Made by a program: the position numbers and the translations under genes. From Chloroflexota bacterium (GTDB taxonomy: Bacteria > Chloroflexota > Limnocylindria > Limnocylindrales > CSP1-4), in NCBI GenBank assembly GCA_021786915.1, contig JAJYMP010000744.1:1-37557 (forward strand): a stretch of DNA of 37,557 bases. The letters are read 5' to 3'. Under the pieces are notes generated by a model. It had not been told where the DNA came from. It was given only the letters and a program-made list of their open reading frames with translations, and searched no databases. This document shows positions 33,673 through 37,557 of the stretch, one piece after another; position 1 is the stretch's first letter; every line of letters starts with the position of its first letter.

Positions 33673-33924
33673 GGTGGCGGCTCCGCCTCAGCCCGGTGCT
33701 CGCGCCGAAAGGGGCTTCGCGGGGCGGCCGCCGTCCCCCAGGTCTCCCCCGGGAGGCGCGTATCTCGGTCGGAACCACTGAGAAGGCGTGGTTTCGCAAC
33801 CTTCGGCCCCCCAATCGCCCTCCGGAGGCGGCAAGGGCCAGCGCAAGCGCACAAGCGCCTCCCGGAGGGGATCCTGGGGGTTGGTCGAATCGCGGCGCCA
33901 GGCCGGCGGGGGCATGATTGAGCC
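33673..33924. other. Structured non-coding region with a 13-bp hairpin
   Basis: About 250 bp before the methyltransferase with no credible gene. CCCTCCGGAGGCG (33818-33830) pairs with CGCCTCCCGGAGGG (33856-33869), 13 bp with one bulged base, extended by a C-G pair. Smaller stems lie around 33700-33800, such as AACCAC with GTGGTT. It could be a small structured RNA, but I match it to no known class. CATGAT (33913-33918) is a possible -10 for the next gene. Confidence 0.35.
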
Positions 33925-34590
33925 ATGGGAATCCGACGCGTGGCCTTCGTGGCAGGCCTGGCCGGGATGGCCGCCTGGCTGGCCCAGCCATCCATCCGCC
34001 GCGCTGCCGAGTCGATGCACACCTCGTCCGCCCCGGGGACACGCGCCTACGACCTGGCCGCGGGCTGGTTCCTCGGCGGCTACTACGGCGACATCGCCAG
34101 CGACTGCGCGGCGGCGCTGGCGGGCGTGGCGGAACCCTCGATCCTGGAGATCGGCCCCGGCCCCGGCCACCTGGCGGAGCGCCTCCTGGACCTCCTGCCC
34201 GACGCCCACTGGACGGGCCTCGACGTGGACCCCGCGATGCTCGACGCGGCCGAGCGCCGGCTCGCGCGAGCGGGCACCCGCGGGCGGGCGACCCTGGTCG
34301 AGGCGGACGTCGCGCAGATGCCGTTCCCGGACGCCTCCTTCGACCTGGTCGTGAGCTCATTGTCAGCGCACCACTGGCCCGATGCGGAGCGCGGCTTCGG
34401 CGAGATCCGCCGCGTCCTCCGCCCCGGCGGCCGCGCGCTCGTGTACGACCTGCCGACGCGCTGGGCCCACGCCGAGACGGGCTACGCGGGGCTCGCGGCC
34501 GCCGACGCGGTCTTCGGCACCCACGAGCACACGCGGGCCAAGGGCGTCGGCCCGCTCACCATTGTCTGGCGGGCGGACCTCCGGCCCTGA
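33925..34590 (+). CDS. Class I SAM-dependent methyltransferase
   Basis: A 221-residue protein with a hydrophobic N-terminal segment (VAFVAGLAGMAAWLA), possibly a membrane anchor. Motif I is ILEIGPGPGHLAERLL, an acidic ribose-binding residue lies in WTGLDVDPAML, motif II region has VEADVAQMPFPDASFDLVV, and the post-II region has VLRPGGRALVYDL. This is the Methyltransf_11 type; the acceptor is unknown. ATG 33925 has a CATGAT hexamer 6 nt upstream and no ribosome-binding site. It converges on the cyclopropane synthase gene with a 39-nt gap. Confidence 0.88.
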   Translation: MGIRRVAFVAGLAGMAAWLAQPSIRRAAESMHTSSAPGTRAYDLAAGWFLGGYYGDIASDCAAALAGVAEPSILEIGPGPGHLAERLLDLLPDAHWTGLDVDPAMLDAAERRLARAGTRGRATLVEADVAQMPFPDASFDLVVSSLSAHHWPDAERGFGEIRRVLRPGGRALVYDLPTRWAHAETGYAGLAAADAVFGTHEHTRAKGVGPLTIVWRADLRP

Positions 34591-34629
34591 CCTCTGACCT
34601 CCGGCCGATGAGTCGTCAGCCGGCGCGGG

Positions 34630-36138
34630 TCACCACCAGGGGCGCAGCGGCCTCGGGGCCGGCTCGTGGTCGCCGAGCGGTTTGGCCAGCAGGAGCTGGG
34701 CGACGTCGATCTCGCCGCGCTCGAAGCTGACCCGCGCGCCCGCCATGTACAGCCGCCAGGTGCGCGCGACCTCCTCGCCGGCGGCATCGACCGACTCGGC
34801 CCACGCCGACTCCAGCCGCTGGACCCAGGCGCGGAGCGTGAGCGCGTAGTGGGGCCGCAGCGACTGGACGTCGAGCACCTCGAAGCCGGTGGCGTCGCGA
34901 GCGACCGCGATCGCGCGTTCGACCGGGACGAGCTCGCCGTCCGGGAAGACGTACCGCTCGGTGAAGGTGGCCCGGCGCAGCCCGCCGCGCCAGCCGTCTC
35001 GACCGGGTGCCGCGCCTGCGTCGCGCGCCGCGCTCGCGATGCCGTGGTTGAGGAACCGGCCGCCGGGCGACAGCGCGTCGTAGGCGGCGCGGAAGTACTC
35101 GGGCAGCATGGCGGCGCCCACGTGCTCGAACATCCCGATGGAGGCCACGGCGTCGAACTCGCCCAGCGGGGCGAGGTCGCGATAGTCGCGCACCTCTGCC
35201 CGGACGCGGTGCTCGAGGCCCATCAGGGCGGCTCGGCGGTTCGCCTCGTCGGCCTGCCGCTCCGAGAGCGTCACGCCCACGGCGTTGACCTTGTAGCGCT
35301 CGGCGGCGTGGAGGATCAGAGATCCCCAGCCGCAGCCGATGTCGAGCAGCCGCTGGCCCGGCCGCAGGTCGAGCTTGCGGCACACGAGGTCGAGCTTCGC
35401 CGCCTGCGCGTCGTCGAGGTCGCGCACGGGGTCGTCGTCGCGCTCGAAGTAGGCGCACGAGTAGGTGAGGCGCCGGTCGAGCCAGAGGCGGTAGAAGGCC
35501 TCGCCCACGTCGTAGTGGAACCTGATCGCCGCGAGGTCGCGGGCGCGCGAGTGGCGGGGGCCCGTGAGGCGCGCCGCCGGCCGGGCGAGCGCGACGCCTG
35601 GATCGTCGCGGCGGGCGAGCCGGAGCTCGAGCGACCAGCGGGCAACGCGCCGAATGTCGGCGGGCGAGAGGCGACGCACGTCAATGCCCCGGGCGGCCGC
35701 GATGGCGAGCGCGATGTCGCCGTCGATGTCGACGTCCCCGCGCAGGTACGCATCGGCGAACGCGTTCTCGGTCGGCGGCAGCATCCTCGCGAGGGCGGCA
35801 GGCCCGTGGACGCGGACGTGGGCGCGCCGGGATGCAGCGAGCGAGCTGGCGGCATCGCCTGGACCGACGGCGCTGGTCCCGGCACCAGACGCCGAGGCGC
35901 CGTCCATCGACGCCGTCAGGCCCGACCCGGGCGGGAGCGCGCGCGAGACGGCCCACAGGATCGCCCGAGCCAGGGTGTCGTCCCGTCCGCAGGGCCCCGT
36001 GGCACCGGTCTGCTCGATGCGGGGCTCGGCCGCGACCCCCGGCGCGGCGGTTTCGGTCGGCTGGGGGGTCGGTTCGAGCGCGTGCGCCGGCGTCGCTGGC
36101 AGCCCGACGGAGACGCCGGTCGTGGTCTCGATGCTCAT
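34630..36138 (-). CDS. cfa: Cyclopropane-fatty-acyl-phospholipid synthase
   Basis: Adds a methylene group from SAM to unsaturated phospholipid acyl chains in the membrane, a common stress response. The 502-residue protein has a low-complexity Pro/Thr/Ala N-terminus (1-55), then the family N-terminal domain (ENAFADAYLRGDVDIDGD), FHYDVGEAFYRLWLD, the hallmark YSCAYF (226-231), SAM motif LLDIGCGWGSL (264-274) and VGVTLSERQADEA, and further down IGMFEHVG and a YMAGARVSFERGEID C-terminus. It is about 100 residues longer than E. coli Cfa, mostly at the N-terminus. ATG 36138 has a near-complete Shine-Dalgarno (GGAGGTGA) 4 nt upstream; an upstream in-frame start is unnecessary. Confidence 0.93.
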   Translation of the reverse strand: MSIETTTGVSVGLPATPAHALEPTPQPTETAAPGVAAEPRIEQTGATGPCGRDDTLARAILWAVSRALPPGSGLTASMDGASASGAGTSAVGPGDAASSLAASRRAHVRVHGPAALARMLPPTENAFADAYLRGDVDIDGDIALAIAAARGIDVRRLSPADIRRVARWSLELRLARRDDPGVALARPAARLTGPRHSRARDLAAIRFHYDVGEAFYRLWLDRRLTYSCAYFERDDDPVRDLDDAQAAKLDLVCRKLDLRPGQRLLDIGCGWGSLILHAAERYKVNAVGVTLSERQADEANRRAALMGLEHRVRAEVRDYRDLAPLGEFDAVASIGMFEHVGAAMLPEYFRAAYDALSPGGRFLNHGIASAARDAGAAPGRDGWRGGLRRATFTERYVFPDGELVPVERAIAVARDATGFEVLDVQSLRPHYALTLRAWVQRLESAWAESVDAAGEEVARTWRLYMAGARVSFERGEIDVAQLLLAKPLGDHEPAPRPLRPWW

Positions 36139-36325
36139 CGAGTCACCTCCGTACGCTGCGATCCTACGACGCGACGGCAAGTCTCCCAGCCCCGGTCATC
36201 CCGGCCCAAGTCGTCCAGCAGGCTTCCGGCCCACCTGCCAGACTGCGCGCGACCCGTCTCGTACCCAGGCAGGAGTCGCGCTCCGACGTTGTTCCCGTTC
36301 CCGTCGACCAAGCCGTAGGCGCGCG

Positions 36326-36883
36326 ATGGGACGCGTCGTCTACTCCATGTCCGTCTCGCTCGACGGGTTCGCGGTCGCCCCCGACGGCGGCATCGACTGG
36401 GTTGTCGTGGACGAGGAGATCCATGAGGCCTTCAACGCGGAGGCGCGGGGCGTCGCCATCCTCCTCTACGGGCGGCGCATGTACGGGCTGATGACCGCCT
36501 ACTGGCCGACGGCCGAGGACGATCCCACCGCAACGCAGGTGGAGCGCGACTTCGCCCGGATCTGGGGGCCGAAGCCCAAGCTCGTCGCCTCGTCAACGCT
36601 CACCTCGGTGAACTGGAACGCGCACCTGCTCCAGGGCGACATCGTGACCGAGGTGGCGCGGCTGCGGTGGGATCAGGATGCCGACATCGGGGTCGGCGGG
36701 CCGACGGCTGTGGCGCCGCTCCTCCGTGCCAGCCTCGTCGATCAGTTCTCGATGTACGCCAACCCCGTCGTGCTGGGCGGCGGGACACCGTTCTTCCCTG
36801 CCGGTGTGCGGCTCACGCTGCGCCTGGTCGCCACGCGGCGGTTCGCGGCCGGCGTGCAGCTGCTGCGGTGCGTCCCGGCGTAG
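36326..36883 (+). CDS. Dihydrofolate-reductase-family protein (RibD C-terminal-like)
   Basis: A 185-residue NADPH-binding protein of the DHFR/RibD-C superfamily. It starts with VVYSMSVSLDGFAVAPDGGIDW, typical of the YyaP/YwjB-like group, then LLYGRRMYGLMTAYWP, the GVGGPTAVAPLLRASLVDQF nucleotide-binding region and NPVVLGGGTPFFP. True folate reductase activity is unlikely, as these stand-alone proteins usually lack the folate-site residues; the substrate is unknown. ATG 36326 lies just before homology begins. It has neither a Shine-Dalgarno nor the -10 hexamer, so the start rests on homology. Confidence 0.88.
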   Translation: MGRVVYSMSVSLDGFAVAPDGGIDWVVVDEEIHEAFNAEARGVAILLYGRRMYGLMTAYWPTAEDDPTATQVERDFARIWGPKPKLVASSTLTSVNWNAHLLQGDIVTEVARLRWDQDADIGVGGPTAVAPLLRASLVDQFSMYANPVVLGGGTPFFPAGVRLTLRLVATRRFAAGVQLLRCVPA

Positions 36884-36899
36884 CAGCGCGGGCGCAGCC

Positions 36900-36920
36900 C
36901 GCGGGCGTCAGTCGCCCGCG
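36900..36920. terminator. 8-bp hairpin spanning the end of the minus-strand gene
   Basis: CGCGGGCG (36900-36907) pairs with CGCCCGCG (36913-36920) around TCAGT; the minus-strand stop codon is in the loop. A second, overlapping hairpin (CGCGGGC-GCA-GCCCGCG) lies just before it. Likely a shared 3'-end structure for two convergent genes. Confidence 0.5.
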
Positions 36921-37372
36921 AGCAGGCTCCGCGCGGCCATCGGCTTGCGGAGCGCCGCGACCGCGGCCCGGGCGGCGTCGAGCTGTGCGCCCTCCGCCTT
37001 CGAGCCCAGCTCGAGCCGGCAGTAGGCGAACCGCCCCGGGATCACGCGCTCCATCATCGCGCCCACCCACTCGGTCAGGTCCGCCCGCGGGCCCTGGCGC
37101 CTGGGCGCGTTGGGCTCGATGGCGTGCACGAGGACCAGGCGCCGTCGGCTGCGCTCGAGCCAGCGCCAGTACTGGAGCACGTTCTCGACGGGGTGGTTGT
37201 GCTTGCGCTCGAACTGGAGCGCCACCCAGGCGTCGTCACCGGCGGGCGCGAGCGCCCCCACGGAGCCGCCCAGCTCGCCGATGGGCTCCGCGTCGAAGGC
37301 CACGCCCAGCAGCTCGCCCAGCCGCCTGGCGGCCTTCGCGTCCGAGATGCCCGCCCACTCGCTCTTGGCCAC
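36908..37372 (-). CDS. Conserved-looking hypothetical protein
   Basis: A 154-residue protein of unknown family. An N-terminal helical part (SDAKAARRLGELLG) is followed by acidic and Gly-rich sequence, then WVALQFERKHNHPVENVLQY and RRRLVLVHAIEPNA. A strand with an acidic residue and Lys before a helix (LQFERKH) is loosely reminiscent of PD-(D/E)xK nucleases, but the remaining active-site residues are not clear and I do not assign it. GTG 37372 has a GGGAG 4 nt upstream. It converges on the DHFR-family gene. Confidence 0.65.
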   Translation of the reverse strand: MAKSEWAGISDAKAARRLGELLGVAFDAEPIGELGGSVGALAPAGDDAWVALQFERKHNHPVENVLQYWRWLERSRRRLVLVHAIEPNAPRRQGPRADLTEWVGAMMERVIPGRFAYCRLELGSKAEGAQLDAARAAVAALRKPMAARSLLAGD

Positions 37373-37450
37373 GTCGCTCCCGCTGCTGCAAGTCGATGCC
37401 TCGCGCTGACTCTACAAGGTTCCGAGCTGGGGATCGCGGCCGGCGGAGCG

Positions 37451-37557
37451 CTACGGGTTCACGACGTGCCCGCGCGACAGCCGGGTCGCGACCAGCCAGG
37501 CCGCGGCGACCAGCACAGCCGACGGCGTGGCGAGCAGCCAGTCGCCCGAGATCGGAA
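37451..37557 (-). CDS. C-terminal end of a membrane protein, N-terminus beyond window
   Basis: The minus-strand frame entering from the window edge ends ISGDWLLATPSAVLVAAAW, then LVATRLSRGHVVNP and TAG. One hydrophobic helix with a basic cytoplasmic-like tail is visible. The family cannot be identified from 35 residues. Confidence 0.5.
   Translation of the reverse strand, partial: PISGDWLLATPSAVLVAAAWLVATRLSRGHVVNP

Overview
This is a GC-rich window (about 70% by eye) of a bacterial chromosome. Dense genes, a primary sigma factor, a PAC2 protein, long Thr/Ser/Pro-rich secreted proteins, an apbE/ferric-reductase/two-component block and many apparently leaderless starts fit an uncultured Chloroflexota lineage (Limnocylindria/Ellin6529-like). 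A high-GC Actinomycetota is the main alternative. The assignment is inference. I found no tRNA, rRNA, CRISPR array, IS element or phage gene.

Layout. 1-7.2 kb: a truncated secreted protein with a caspase-clan-like His/Cys pattern, a DEAD-box RNA helicase, then on the minus strand a PAC2 protein, a membrane protein with a degenerate GGDEF domain, an AlkA-type DNA glycosylase and a lipoprotein. 7.3-12.1 kb (+): a DinB-like protein and a redox cluster of a small exported protein, ApbE, a ferric-reductase-like haem membrane protein, a response regulator and a histidine kinase. 12.1-13.0 kb: a 5'-truncated Pr6Pr gene head-to-head with an unknown ORF, probably a deletion scar. 13.4-18.1 kb: the primary sigma factor (-), a second two-component pair (+) and a TY-Chap-like protein (-). 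18.5-21.3 kb: an intact diguanylate cyclase (+) and an aldehyde dehydrogenase (-). 21.3-29.0 kb: a 0.7 kb leader rich in palindromes, then a 2321-residue secreted protein with seven ~222-residue repeats. 29.1-29.8 kb (-): a small secreted protein behind a cyclic di-GMP-I (GEMM-I) riboswitch. 29.9-37.5 kb: a frameshifted F420-type reductase, a YbaK-like deacylase, an exported protein, a DUF2723 membrane protein, a decayed ribbon-helix-helix gene, a methyltransferase, a cyclopropane-fatty-acid synthase, a DHFR-family protein, an unknown protein and a truncated membrane protein.

How it may work together. Three parts of a cyclic di-GMP circuit lie in the window: a synthase with GGDEF and I-site, a membrane protein that lost GGDEF but kept the I-site (a possible receptor), and a riboswitch on a secreted-protein mRNA that converges with the giant repeat protein. 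This suggests c-di-GMP control of surface material, but no direct link to the giant gene is visible.

Gene starts fall into two classes. Some have clear Shine-Dalgarno sequences. At least ten have none, but carry an A...T -10-like hexamer 6-7 nt before the start codon, the pattern expected of leaderless mRNAs. I used this to choose several starts.
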